DNA from: JALEFZ01 sp038527485
GTDB taxonomy: Bacteria; Bacteroidota; Bacteroidia; J057
Direction: 5' to 3'
Length of the DNA: 64,000 bases
NCBI GenBank assembly: GCA_038527485.1
Contig: JBCBFT010000002.1
Span: 1 to 64,000, forward strand
Below the pieces are notes generated by a model. The model had not been told where the DNA came from. It saw only the letters and a list, made by a program, of their open reading frames with translations, and searched no databases. Both the position numbers and the translations under genes were made by a program. Of this stretch, positions 1 to 8,742 are shown piece after piece. Numbering within the stretch: position 1 is the stretch's first letter; every line of letters begins with the position of its first letter.

Positions 1-218
1 TCCCACTCTGGCCACTGCGCAATGAGTTCTGCCTCTGCTTCGGCAATGGGTCTGCCCGCATCCTGCTGGATGTTCCACTCATATAGGGTCACATTCTTCA
101 AGAACCACTCCATCTTTTCCTCATCCTCAAACATTTTCCGATAGATATAACGCGGATTCCAGTCGATGAGGACTCCGCCTAGATCAAATATGATGGTGTC
201 GATTTGTGGTTTAGACAT
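1..218 (-). CDS. HAD-superfamily hydrolase (N-terminal part, cut by window edge)
   Basis: Only the first ~72 residues are in the window; the gene runs off the left edge. The translated start (MSKPQIDTIIFDLGGVLIDW) carries HAD motif I as FDLGGVLIDWNP, with the nucleophile Asp of the DxGxxL/V type and Trp-Asn-Pro typical of the YihX-like glucose-1-phosphatase/haloacid dehalogenase branch. The ATG at 216-218 is the only sensible start. A soluble cytoplasmic phosphatase acting on a small phosphorylated metabolite is expected; the substrate cannot be told. Confidence 0.8.
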   Translation of the reverse strand, partial: MSKPQIDTIIFDLGGVLIDWNPRYIYRKMFEDEEKMEWFLKNVTLYEWNIQQDAGRPIAEAEAELIAQWPEW

Positions 219-293
219 ATTGGTAGACAATATATGTTCATATTCTTTGGAACGTGAATTTTGGAGTCGAGAGTAGCTCATACCTCCTCTTCC

Positions 294-2093
294 TTATTTC
301 CCAACCAAAATTTTCCTGCGTATATATTCATTCTCCTGACGGAATACCAACAGATACACCCCCTCAGGTAAATGGTTCACCTGCCAGGATCGCGTTTGCT
401 GAGGCTGAATCTCGTCGGATTGGATGCGCTTACCTTGTAGGTTGTAAAGTGCTAATTGGCCTTTTCTCAGACCTTCCCACTGGATGGAAAATACGTCTAT
501 TGCAGGTTGAGGGAAAACCACCAACTGATTCGCAAAAGCAGGATCAACCGCATCAGGATAATTGACGGCGATGCTCTGAGTCACAGTATTTTTTCCGCAG
601 GAGTTGGTGAGGGTAAGAGAAACCTGATACACGCCCGGACTGGCATAGGCATGAATAGGATTCGTTTCGGTACTTACGCCTCCATCGCCAAAACTCCATT
701 CGAGTACCTGATCATCATTGCTCTGATTCAGAAATTGAATCTGTAGGCCTGAGTCTGACAGGGTAAAATTAGCCAGCGGAGGATCGTCTAAATCGATTGT
801 AACCGTGTCGAAGGCCGTACAACTGTTGTTTCCGACGACCTTGATCCAATAAGTACCTGATTCATTGATCCAAATGGCACTATCTGTCTGATCGGTACTC
901 CACATGTAGGTCGCATTGCCTCCTTGCGCAGCTAGGCGCAAGCTATCCTCACAAAGCGCACGATCCATTCCTAAATCTACCACCGGAGCAGGAAGCACCT
1001 CTATGTTTCGGGTAATTGTCCCCAAGAGTTGTCCATCTGCATCAAGGACCTGAACCTGTATATTGACATTTCCTGATAGTTCTAAATCTAAGCTAGGAAG
1101 TGTGTCTCCCACAGGCGACCAGACATGTCGTATCCCAGGGATGCCACTGAAAGCCGTAGAAAATCGGATATTTTGCCCTGTACAATAAGGCCCTGCCTGA
1201 GAACTCAAAATGGACAGGGCAGGCTTGATGCTAAAGGTATCTTGGGTCAGAATCGATCCGCACATGCCGCGGAGCGTATCCTTGACAATCAGTTTCATCT
1301 GACCCAGCATGGCAGGATTGAGAGCAGGTGAGACGCTCAGGCTAAATTTTGACTCAAAGTTTCCTCCTGGTATACAATTGGGACCTTCCAAAGATTGGAT
1401 CGCATAAGGACCACCAGGACCTATAATCTCAAATCGTTGAGGGGTCAGGTCTGTGCATGCCACAGGAAAACTGAGCGCGACATAAATGTCAGTCAAGTTA
1501 TCAGCAGAGATCCGCACATCTTGTAATGACAAGGTCGTAGGTAATATACTGGCCGTCGAACCCGTAAAGTCAAGTAAAAATCCCATACTCGTGGGAAAGT
1601 AGGCATTGGCAAGGATGAGATAGGTCTCCCCTAAGGAAACAGGCAGACACGCCTGATTGTCGAATCCGCAGATGCCTGCTGTGAGTCCATTAGGACCTGT
1701 ATTGTTGGGGCAACCACCTGGAAGGAAGGCACGGTTGCAGGCTATTTCACGAAAGGTATCTGTACGGATGGATTGAAAACTACCCCCTGTGATGTCATAA
1801 ATGGCATAGTCAAAATCAGCGGTACTCTCATCAGGCTCAATGCCCATGCACAAGCTGCCTCCTTGCGTAATGTGAATAAGGTACCACGCACTGTTTCGCT
1901 CTCCCAAATCCTGACAAGAAAAGCCCGTATTGATGTCCACACTATCTCCTCCTCCTGTATAGGTTTGAGTCTCAACATAGACCGTCTGGCAAATAGGTTG
2001 AGCTTGATAGCTATCTTGGATATTCGTTTGGGCAAATGTAAGGCAGGCAAAAGATCCCAGGATGATCAGCAAAAGCAAGGTAGATCTTATCAT
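294..2093 (-). CDS. T9SS-exported protein with PKD domain and C-terminal sorting domain
   Basis: About 599 aa. An N-terminal signal peptide (TLLLLIILGSFACLTFAQ) is followed by a Cys-containing N-terminal module (~25-180) resembling the PPC-like or gliding-motility extracellular domains, Ig-like stretches, a PKD domain near residues 435-510 (WSFGDGG, then YASPGVYQVSLTL) and a ~75-residue C-terminal T9SS type A sorting domain (VFPQPAIDVFSI ... GVYLLVF ... RRKILVGK). The protein should be exported by Sec, carried through the outer membrane by the type IX system and attached or released after CTD cleavage. The ATG at 2093 is chosen over an upstream TTG. No enzymatic domain is recognised, so an adhesion or binding role is an inference only. 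Confidence 0.85.
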   Translation of the reverse strand: MIRSTLLLLIILGSFACLTFAQTNIQDSYQAQPICQTVYVETQTYTGGGDSVDINTGFSCQDLGERNSAWYLIHITQGGSLCMGIEPDESTADFDYAIYDITGGSFQSIRTDTFREIACNRAFLPGGCPNNTGPNGLTAGICGFDNQACLPVSLGETYLILANAYFPTSMGFLLDFTGSTASILPTTLSLQDVRISADNLTDIYVALSFPVACTDLTPQRFEIIGPGGPYAIQSLEGPNCIPGGNFESKFSLSVSPALNPAMLGQMKLIVKDTLRGMCGSILTQDTFSIKPALSILSSQAGPYCTGQNIRFSTAFSGIPGIRHVWSPVGDTLPSLDLELSGNVNIQVQVLDADGQLLGTITRNIEVLPAPVVDLGMDRALCEDSLRLAAQGGNATYMWSTDQTDSAIWINESGTYWIKVVGNNSCTAFDTVTIDLDDPPLANFTLSDSGLQIQFLNQSNDDQVLEWSFGDGGVSTETNPIHAYASPGVYQVSLTLTNSCGKNTVTQSIAVNYPDAVDPAFANQLVVFPQPAIDVFSIQWEGLRKGQLALYNLQGKRIQSDEIQPQQTRSWQVNHLPEGVYLLVFRQENEYIRRKILVGK

Positions 2094-2161
2094 GGTCAAA
2101 GGAGTTAGGAGAAGCGCAAGGAGACGAAATATAGGAGATATTGCGCAATCTGTCGTTACGC

Positions 2162-2213
2162 AAAAATTAAAACGCCCCCCTATCTCATTTATTGAGTAGA
2201 TAAGGGAGCGTTT
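2162..2213 (-). terminator. Rho-independent terminator
   Basis: The arms at 2171-2185 and 2198-2213 pair as ACGCTCCCTTATCT/AGATAGGGGGGCGT with one mismatch, and on the minus strand they are followed by TTTTAATTTTT. It would end the transcript of the Fe-S protein gene that stops at 2391, leaving a ~180-nt 3' untranslated region in which no other gene is seen. Confidence 0.75.
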
Positions 2214-2390
2214 CGTCTTCCATCAAGAATTTACCCAGAGGCAATGAAAAGGCACTCTTGATCAGGGAGTTGCACCACTACAATTTTAGTTCAAAATTGG
2301 AACAAGTCTCCGCCTGACAGCCTGCTAAATTTTCTTGATGTAAAGAGAAAATTATTTTTCGCCTTTAGCTATTGACCACCTGCTTACGCA

Positions 2391-3176
2391 CTATTTGGCC
2401 ATATCCGCTTCGAGCATCTCAGCGATATCGAGGATCTCAACTTCCTCTTCCTTGTCTATTTTGCGGATACCGTCATTGAACATGACCATACAAAAGGGGC
2501 AAGCACCTGCAATGATCTTGGCACCTGTATCGACAGCTTCTTCCGTACGCTCTAGGTTGACTTCTTTGTTGCCTTTCTCCGCATCCTTGAAGACCTGTGC
2601 ACCTCCGCCTCCACAGCAAAGTCCCTTCGTGCGGCAGCGCTTCATCTCGACGAGGTCTGCGTCGAGCGCTTCAAGCACCTTGCGAGGGGCTTCGTAGATA
2701 TCATTGGCACGACCTAGGTAGCAGGAATCGTGAAAAGTAATTTTCTTCCCTTTATACGTTCCCCCTTCTTTGATCTTGATTTTCCCTGCATCGATGAGTT
2801 CCTGCAAGAAGGTCGAGTGATGGATCACTTCATATTCTCCCCCGAGGTTGGGATATTCATTCTTGATGGTATTGAAACAATGCGGACAAGCTGTGATGAT
2901 CTTCTTCACATTGTACATGTTCATCAGCTCGATATTTTGCATCGCCTGCATCTGGAAAAGAAATTCATTTCCTGCACGCTTCGCAGGGTCGCCATTGCAA
3001 GTCTCCTCAGGACCGAGCACAGCATAGTCGATCTTAAGGGCATTAAGGATCTTGACAAATGCACGTGTCACACGCTGATAGCGGCTGTCAAATGAGCCTG
3101 CACAACCCACCCAAAACAGGTATTCGGGCGTTTTTCCTTCTGCGGCCAGATCGGCCATTACAGGTACTGTTGCCAT
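2391..3176 (-). CDS. CCG-domain (Fe-S)-binding protein, HdrB/LutA-like
   Basis: About 261 aa. It has the duplicated cysteine-rich CCG domain found in heterodisulfide reductase HdrB, GlpC and lactate-oxidation LutA: FWVGCAGSFDSR near the start, ACPHCFNTI, HDSCYLGR, then CCGGGGAQVF and ACPFCMVMF. Such domains bind a noncubane [4Fe-4S] cluster. In Bacteroidota this protein is normally encoded next to a membrane ferredoxin-type partner, here found at 4998-6389, and the two are thought to pass electrons between a flavoprotein or ETF and the quinone pool; the exact donor is not shown. The ATG at 3176 (MATVPVMADLAAEGK) agrees with family N-termini better than the TTG at 3203. Three small secreted-protein genes separate it from its partner. 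Confidence 0.85.
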   Translation of the reverse strand: MATVPVMADLAAEGKTPEYLFWVGCAGSFDSRYQRVTRAFVKILNALKIDYAVLGPEETCNGDPAKRAGNEFLFQMQAMQNIELMNMYNVKKIITACPHCFNTIKNEYPNLGGEYEVIHHSTFLQELIDAGKIKIKEGGTYKGKKITFHDSCYLGRANDIYEAPRKVLEALDADLVEMKRCRTKGLCCGGGGAQVFKDAEKGNKEVNLERTEEAVDTGAKIIAGACPFCMVMFNDGIRKIDKEEEVEILDIAEMLEADMAK

Positions 3177-3318
3177 AAAGGTATACGATATATTTTGAGA
3201 CAATGAACCTACAGCGTTCTCATTGTCTATTTATTACGCAAAAAGAATAGGCATACGATCCTTTCAGATCTGCATGCCTACTTACATTTTATTCTAATGG
3301 GTAAGGAAGCTTTATCCG

Positions 3319-3762
3319 CTATTTACCCTGATTGATCTTTACTGTTGCACGCGAATCGTAGGCGCGCTTGAAGAGAAATCTAGAGTTTCTAGGACTAGAG
3401 CTACCATCACTGATATTGTCCATAATCTCTACCAGCTCCCATCCCTGGCTTTTGATATAGTTGAGTCCTTGGATGTAATCATTGAACAGGACAAGATTTC
3501 CGCGCGCATCTTGAACGCCATTACACTGTAGTAAGAAAGCGCGGCCTGTACGGAGTGTAACTGTCGCCAAGCATTCTTGACCATAGGAGATCGTCATATT
3601 TTCACCTGGCTTGAATGGAATCCCACAAAAGGCTACTTCGATAAAATCCGTTTCGATTTGTGTCACAGATAGATCTCCGACATAGTAGGCTTCGTCTTGT
3701 GCTTGAGCGGTCAAACTCCACAGGAAGGAAAGGGCGAGAAGAATGAAATATTGAGGCTTCAT
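3319..3762 (-). CDS. Small secreted protein, paralogue 1 of 3
   Basis: 147 aa with a signal peptide (FILLALSFLWSLTAQAQ). No family is recognised. It shares an order of motifs with the next two genes: an early 'L..IE/S.FI.V.F' stretch, a mid Cys followed by 'V.D..G.LVLF', then an 'I.SQGWELVEI' motif and a final F-K. It contains Cys at 'FCGIPF', 'GQECLA' and 'LQCNGV', so a disulfide is possible after export. Periplasmic or extracellular location is inferred from the signal peptide. It lies 115 bases upstream of the Fe-S gene and is the most diverged of the three. Confidence 0.7.
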   Translation of the reverse strand: MKPQYFILLALSFLWSLTAQAQDEAYYVGDLSVTQIETDFIEVAFCGIPFKPGENMTISYGQECLATVTLRTGRAFLLQCNGVQDARGNLVLFNDYIQGLNYIKSQGWELVEIMDNISDGSSSPRNSRFLFKRAYDSRATVKINQGK

Positions 3763-3874
3763 AAACTGGGGTTTAAATAGTTGCTATGCCTCAGTTTACG
3801 CGATTCTTCCCTTTTCTTTTCATCAAAATGAGTACCTGTGTCGCTTGGGTTTCCAGCCGTGTAGACGCACTTAT

Positions 3875-4336
3875 CTACTTACGCTTGAATAGATATCCTG
3901 GCCCTACATCTCTAAATGTACTCTTGCTGTCAAAGGCTGAAAATTCAGGAATAGGAGAGATCATTTCCCAGCCTGATGCGTCGAGCGCTTCCATCACCAA
4001 CAGAGGATTGGTAAATAAAACCACACGATTTTCATGGTCTCTGACGCTTTTGCACATGCGGTTATTCCAAATTCGGGAGTCTGCTTTGGATAAGGAGCAA
4101 GGCTTTTCATCTGCATGATTGATGATCATGTAAAACAGCCTTCCCATATTTTCTGCTTCTTCCAGATTTTCTGTATTCACGCGAATTTGAACGGCGATAA
4201 ATCGAGAATCGAGATCTTTTAAAGGGATACCCGATACACTGAATTGCATTCCTTCCGAATAGAAGGCCGTGTATTGAGCTTGAGCAGAGCAAAGCAGTAG
4301 GAATAGAATTCCCAGCAGGATGAATGAGCTTTTCAT
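3875..4336 (-). CDS. Small secreted protein, paralogue 2 of 3
   Basis: About 153 aa from the ATG at 4336, which gives a clean signal peptide (SSFILLGILFLLLCSAQAQ); the reading frame extends upstream to 4432 but that would bury the signal peptide. No known family. Shared with its neighbours: 'IPLKDLDSRFIAVQI', a Cys at 'KPCSLSKA', 'SVRDHENRVVLFTNP', 'ALDASGWEMISPI' and a terminal 'YLFKRK'. The 'SGWEMI.PI' motif is nearly identical to paralogue 3. Function unknown. Confidence 0.7.
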   Translation of the reverse strand: MKSSFILLGILFLLLCSAQAQYTAFYSEGMQFSVSGIPLKDLDSRFIAVQIRVNTENLEEAENMGRLFYMIINHADEKPCSLSKADSRIWNNRMCKSVRDHENRVVLFTNPLLVMEALDASGWEMISPIPEFSAFDSKSTFRDVGPGYLFKRK

Positions 4337-4466
4337 TTGGGTCTTTTTTCTATGGAATAAACATATTGAATAAATGTATGTAAGGCCACAGAAATCTAAT
4401 GGAGGGTAATTCTCTCTACCCCAAATGTTCATTTCTCTTCTGTATGTGAAAGAACCAATTCGTGAT

Positions 4467-4907
4467 TTACGAATCTATTTTCTGAAACATAAACACCAGA
4501 TGGTGTGTCTTCTTGAATCTTTTTTTCCTTTTGATGGGTGTGATCATTTCCCATCCACTTTTCTCAAGCACGTTGAGGATCTCAATGGGTTCGGAAACTC
4601 TGACAAGCTGCTTATTCTTGTCTCTCAGACCGTCACAAAGATCGGTCATCGCGTTTATACTCTCTTCGACCTCCTTCTTCAAAAGACAAGGTTGTTCACT
4701 TCCGTGAGAGATAATCGCTTTATAGTACTGAATGCCAGCATTTGTATCAGATTTAGCGACCTTTCCTGCCTTCTTAAACTGTACGATGATGTAGGTCGAT
4801 TCAAGCTTGTCTAGGGCAATGCCTCCTACATGATAATCAGGCATCTGACAGACAGCAATGAGCGAAAGGGTAAACGTGAAGAATAGTGTGGTGATAAGTG
4901 TTTTCAT
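4467..4907 (-). CDS. Small secreted protein, paralogue 3 of 3
   Basis: 146 aa, signal peptide (ITTLFFTFTLSLIAVCQ), then 'IALDKLESTYIIVQF', 'ISHGSEQPCLLKK', 'CDGLRDKNKQLVRVSEP' and 'LEKSGWEMITPI', all at the same relative positions as in paralogue 2. The C-terminus is basic (KRKKRFKK). It probably arose by tandem duplication with the two genes downstream. No known domain is recognised and nothing in it suggests an enzyme. It is the first of the three in transcription order, 90 bases after the ferredoxin-type gene ends. Confidence 0.7.
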   Translation of the reverse strand: MKTLITTLFFTFTLSLIAVCQMPDYHVGGIALDKLESTYIIVQFKKAGKVAKSDTNAGIQYYKAIISHGSEQPCLLKKEVEESINAMTDLCDGLRDKNKQLVRVSEPIEILNVLEKSGWEMITPIKRKKRFKKTHHLVFMFQKIDS

Positions 4908-4997
4908 GAGTTTAACATTTTCACCAAAATAATTCTCTTAGTATTCCTTTCAAACCATTTTTATCGTTCGTGTGCCAAAGACTTTCAGAAGTGGTAT

Positions 4998-6389
4998 CTA
5001 AGCATTCGATTCTTCCTGCTCCAACTCCTCTGCCCACTTGAAACGATCTGCAGCGGGCATCGCCCAAGGCGCGCCATTGTTCTCTACATTGTTAAACATG
5101 ATCCCCCACTCTTCAGGCATGGCAGATTCTTCCATGACAAGGTATTGACGGAGGGGCAGGACGATGTCCATATGATTGATATTGACAGGACAGGCTTCCA
5201 CACAGGCATTACAGGTATTGCAAGCACGCAGCTCCTCCTCGGTGATATAATGGTCTCCTAGAAGCGTATGTGCCGCAGCTTCTTCCGCTCCTTCGACGCC
5301 ATTTCCAGGTACAAGTAGTCCATCTTCTCCTGGTGTCAGCTTAAACTTCTGGATTTCTTCCAGACGGTCGCGTACGTCCATGACGAGCTTACGTGGAGAG
5401 AGTTGCTTACCCGTCATATTGGCAGGACAGGCAGCGGTGCATCGTCCACACTCGGTACAGGTGTAAGCATCCATCAAGGTCTTCCAACTCAGGTCTGTTA
5501 CGTCTTTTGCACCAAATCTTTGGGGACCATTGGGATCTTCCACAGGCTGATAAGCAGGGTCCAAGATGGCCTTCATTTCTTCGGTGACGTTACCTAGATT
5601 ATTCAATTTTCCTTTAGGCAAAAGCCCTACGTTGGAGAAATAGACATTGGGAAAAGCCAGCAGAACGTGGAAGTGCTTGGAGAATGGGAGGTAGACCAAG
5701 AAACTCAAAACGATGAGGATGTGTCCCCACCAGCCGATACGCTCTACCATTTCGAGTCCTTCTACACTCAGCCCACCAAATAAGGCTGGTCCTAAAAACT
5801 GGCTAACAGCAAAACCAAAGCTTCCCGAGATACCTTCTACACCTTCGGCATGTGTATGTCCTTGATTGTAGAGGACTTCATCGCCTCCATTCATCATGAA
5901 GATGAAAACGATCAATAAGATCTCGAGAAATAGAATCAGATTCCCATCGAGTTTGGGCCAGCCCTTGAGAGAGGCGAGGCGAGGAATGTAGAGCAGATTG
6001 CGTCTAACCAAGAAGATCAGCGTGGCGACAAAGGCCAGCACAGAAAGTACTTCAATCGTGCTGATCACAAATACATAAAATCCGCCTAGTATGGGATAAA
6101 AGAATCGGTGTGTTCCTGCGATACCATCCACCAGAATCTCTATGAGCTCGACTTGTGTGATGACAAAAGCTGCATAGATGAAGAAGTGCATCAGGGCGGG
6201 CATCCAGTTTTTGAACATTTTCTGCTGGCCCAAAGCCACGAGTGTCATCTGCTTCAGTCGTTCGCCGCTGCGATCGGAGCGATCATCAGGACGCCCTAAG
6301 GCGATGGCTGCTCGGATCTTGCCTACGCGCCAAGCGAAAAGCCCTGCTCCCGTCCCAAATAGTGTAAGAAAAATGATGGTGCTAAGCAT
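4998..6389 (-). CDS. Membrane-bound 4Fe-4S dicluster protein, HdrE/NarI-HdrC type
   Basis: 463 aa. The N-terminal ~260 residues hold about five or six transmembrane helices of the nitrate-reductase gamma/HdrE type (first helix STIIFLTLFGTGAGLFAW) with His residues that could ligate heme b. The soluble C-terminal half has two ferredoxin clusters, CTECGRCTAACPAN and CNTCNACVEACPVN. The protein should carry electrons between a soluble partner (the CCG protein at 2391-3176) and membrane quinone. Its stop lies 90 bases before the first of three secreted-protein genes. A TATTTTTG -7 box lies 70 bases upstream of the start. Confidence 0.85.
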   Translation of the reverse strand: MLSTIIFLTLFGTGAGLFAWRVGKIRAAIALGRPDDRSDRSGERLKQMTLVALGQQKMFKNWMPALMHFFIYAAFVITQVELIEILVDGIAGTHRFFYPILGGFYVFVISTIEVLSVLAFVATLIFLVRRNLLYIPRLASLKGWPKLDGNLILFLEILLIVFIFMMNGGDEVLYNQGHTHAEGVEGISGSFGFAVSQFLGPALFGGLSVEGLEMVERIGWWGHILIVLSFLVYLPFSKHFHVLLAFPNVYFSNVGLLPKGKLNNLGNVTEEMKAILDPAYQPVEDPNGPQRFGAKDVTDLSWKTLMDAYTCTECGRCTAACPANMTGKQLSPRKLVMDVRDRLEEIQKFKLTPGEDGLLVPGNGVEGAEEAAAHTLLGDHYITEEELRACNTCNACVEACPVNINHMDIVLPLRQYLVMEESAMPEEWGIMFNNVENNGAPWAMPAADRFKWAEELEQEESNA

Positions 6390-6458
6390 GTGTCCTTTTA
6401 TGTTTGAATCAGAGCGAGTAGCCCCTTTTATCTATCGTAATCGATTCCGAAGAAGAAT

Positions 6459-6466
6459 CAAAAATA
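6459..6466 (-). promoter_or_regulatory. Bacteroidota -7 box (TATTTTTG)
   Basis: A perfect match to the Bacteroidota -7 consensus TAnnTTTG on the minus strand. It would place transcription start near 6452, about 60 bases before the Fe-S membrane gene. No clear -33 TTG is seen, so support is moderate. Confidence 0.4.
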
Positions 6467-6644
6467 AGCATTTGGAGAATGAAAGTGATCGCTATTGCAG
6501 AGATATTCTTTCGTTCATTTAAAACCTACACAGCAAAAATGGTATGCAAGCATAACAAATGTATAGAGGATGGGGGTTGAGTGCAAGTTTTCATGGGAGA
6601 TATGTAAAAAATGGAACGAATCTAAATTGAAAGGAGGGAGATTG

Positions 6645-7349
6645 CTATACTTTCATTTTCTTCTTAATGAACTCAATAGCCGTAGGAAATTCCTTGGTCT
6701 CGGAAGAAATTTGATCAAAGGTCTTAAATCCATTCTGAACGTATTCGATCATATATCGAAGCTTTTCCTCTCTTCTTGCAACAACCATACTATGATTGAG
6801 ACCCAAAATCTTGATCATCTTTTGGACGCGGACTTTTACAGCATCAGGTAACTCTGGATTAGGGACGTAAATATGGCTCATTTCTGTACTTTCTGTATCC
6901 CCAATCAAAGGGTCTGGGACGTAATAGAGATACTTATGTGGGTCATACTTTTGTTCATCAGGTTTAAGAATATCGTCTGGTTTTTGTATCCCTTTTACTT
7001 TTCGATTTATTGTAGGATCTACAGCAAATAAGTTTTCCCACAACCATCCTTTATTGGGTTTAAGATCAGGATCGAAATGTTCTATATCAGCCGCAACAGA
7101 TTGTTTACCATTTCGTCCATGATAACTTCCGTCTTCCCAAAGGTTATGATTCAATAAATCTGGATTCGTTAGGATCATCTCAGTGTAAGCACAAAGCCCA
7201 TCCTGACAATGTAAAAGGTTCATTAGGACGTCCTCGTAAAACCTATGGTCTGACTTATAAGGAGGATGTGCTTTCCCTGAATCTTCCCATTGAGATAATT
7301 GCTGAAAATACTTAGAAGAAAGTTGTGCTGATTTGTCAATTTTTTTCAT
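6645..7349 (-). CDS. HNH-type protein of a Septu-like defense pair (PtuB-like)
   Basis: About 234 aa from the ATG at 7349, 14 bases after the ATPase stop; an in-frame start at 7511 would overlap the ATPase gene by ~150 bases and adds a low-complexity basic stretch, so it is not preferred. It resembles the TIGR02646/PtuB HNH family: start 'MKKIDKSAQLSSKYFQQL', 'GLCAYTE' (residues 51-57, normally CAYCE), 'ADIEHFDP' with the likely catalytic His91, 'WENLF' with Asn106, then 'DPTINRK' where the family has CNxxK. The zinc-knuckle cysteines are therefore mostly lost while the His and Asn positions remain. In Septu the HNH subunit cleaves nucleic acid under control of the ATPase. Assignment is by motif order and operon context only. 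Confidence 0.65.
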   Translation of the reverse strand: MKKIDKSAQLSSKYFQQLSQWEDSGKAHPPYKSDHRFYEDVLMNLLHCQDGLCAYTEMILTNPDLLNHNLWEDGSYHGRNGKQSVAADIEHFDPDLKPNKGWLWENLFAVDPTINRKVKGIQKPDDILKPDEQKYDPHKYLYYVPDPLIGDTESTEMSHIYVPNPELPDAVKVRVQKMIKILGLNHSMVVARREEKLRYMIEYVQNGFKTFDQISSETKEFPTAIEFIKKKMKV

Positions 7350-7362
7350 GGAATAGCTATAA

Positions 7363-8742
7363 CTACCTGAGTTGTTGGGAAAGCGTGACGTATGCATCAA
7401 ACTTCTTTCTCGCTTCTTCAATTTTTCCTTCTTTCTGAAGCTTTTCTGACTCTGCTTTGAGGAGGGCAGCTTCTGTAAGTTTATCTGCTCTGTCTGGATG
7501 AGATACTGCATCTAGGTCAAAGAACCTTCTATAAATTCCTTGATAGGTAAGCCACTTAGGGTTATAATCAAAGTTATCTATATGCCAGCCTTTTTCTTTG
7601 TCTTTGAGATGTTCATTCCTGATTACATATCCATCTGAATCGAACTCAAGGTCAATAACTTCCCAAGGATCAAAATCAGAAGCGATGATGGGAGAGTGAG
7701 TGGCGAAGAGAAATTGACTTTTCTTCGCTAAGCTGGTGTAGAGGTCAACTAATTTAGATTGAATATCGGGGAAGAAAGAGTTTTCAGGTTCATCAACTAA
7801 TAATATTGACTCCCTAGGAAGTCTCACCTTAAAGAAAACTACGACTCTTAGAACCTTTCTTATTCCCGAACTCAGTTCGTCAAAGTCGAGAATTTTTCCA
7901 GATTTTGTTTTGACCACTAATAGTTTTGAATTGATAGATCTATCTAAGTTGTTGTCAATCTCGAGATTTAGAATATCGAGAAAAGGTGATAATACTTTTT
8001 GAAATTCGCTATCTAGGATATTATAAAGCGATCGTATTTGATTTGATACCTCTTCTACTTTTTGGTGATCGTATTTACTTTGAGCTTCTTCAAGTTGATC
8101 CTTAAGAGATGATTTCTGATGAGTTAATATGCTTCTCTCCATATTAAGAAGATATCTAAAACGCTTCCAACTTCTCTCTATAGATTGCGAGGTAACAATT
8201 TCTGAAGCATTTAGAGACATACCTTCCACTCTACTTTTTTCATTTTTCAATGCGCTATTTTTCCTTTGAATCTCTTTTTCCAGAGTGATTAAATAAAAGA
8301 TTTTTCCAAACCCTAACCTTACAAAATCATCAGTGCTTTGATTACTATATTTTAAGATGTAAAAAAGTGGATTATTTGAATTCTGTGAATCATCATTGTT
8401 GAATCGGTTACGAGCAACTTCTTCTGAGTCTTCAGAAGAAAGTGAATAGATTTTATCTCCTAGTCGAACATCAATATTTAATTTTCCTGGAGCTATCAGA
8501 TTCTTACATTCTTCTGATAGGTCAAAGACATTCATATTTCTATTATCGGATCCACTTCTAAATCCTAAGTCGATATTTGAAATCAACTCCAACAAAGTAG
8601 TCTTTCCTGTACCACTCTGTCCAATGATACATATCTTATCCAAAGGCTGTCCTGCCTTCTCATGTCCTTCTGGATAGGTTAGATTTAACTTAAGGTCTTT
8701 GAATTGCCTAAAATTTTCTATCTCTATTCTTGATATCTTCAT
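7363..8742 (-). CDS. AAA15/SMC-like ATPase of a Septu-like defense pair (PtuA-like)
   Basis: 459 aa, ABC/SMC-type ATPase with RecF-like start (MKISRIEIENFRQFKDL), Walker A GQSGTGKTT at residues 41-49, a coiled coil around 155-245, signature LSSG at 290-293, Walker B ILLVDEPEN at 313-321 and switch His in ATHSP at 347-351. All catalytic motifs are intact. No TOPRIM nuclease domain follows, which argues against an OLD or Gabija GajA protein and for a PtuA-type ATPase; the C-terminal ~70 residues are charged and helical. The HNH gene follows after 13 bases. The stretch is visibly more AT-rich than its neighbours, which fits acquisition. Its start codon lies in the last unit of a 14-bp triplication. 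Confidence 0.75.
   Translation of the reverse strand: MKISRIEIENFRQFKDLKLNLTYPEGHEKAGQPLDKICIIGQSGTGKTTLLELISNIDLGFRSGSDNRNMNVFDLSEECKNLIAPGKLNIDVRLGDKIYSLSSEDSEEVARNRFNNDDSQNSNNPLFYILKYSNQSTDDFVRLGFGKIFYLITLEKEIQRKNSALKNEKSRVEGMSLNASEIVTSQSIERSWKRFRYLLNMERSILTHQKSSLKDQLEEAQSKYDHQKVEEVSNQIRSLYNILDSEFQKVLSPFLDILNLEIDNNLDRSINSKLLVVKTKSGKILDFDELSSGIRKVLRVVVFFKVRLPRESILLVDEPENSFFPDIQSKLVDLYTSLAKKSQFLFATHSPIIASDFDPWEVIDLEFDSDGYVIRNEHLKDKEKGWHIDNFDYNPKWLTYQGIYRRFFDLDAVSHPDRADKLTEAALLKAESEKLQKEGKIEEARKKFDAYVTLSQQLR

Noticed and set aside
7350..7511. Longer start of the HNH protein at 7511
   Set aside because: It would overlap the ATPase gene by ~150 bases, and the added Lys/Arg-rich residues look like an out-of-frame reading of the ATPase C-terminus.
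6645..8742. Gabija or retron system instead of Septu
   Set aside because: The ATPase has no TOPRIM domain (Gabija GajA), no UvrD-like helicase follows and no reverse transcriptase is present (retron).
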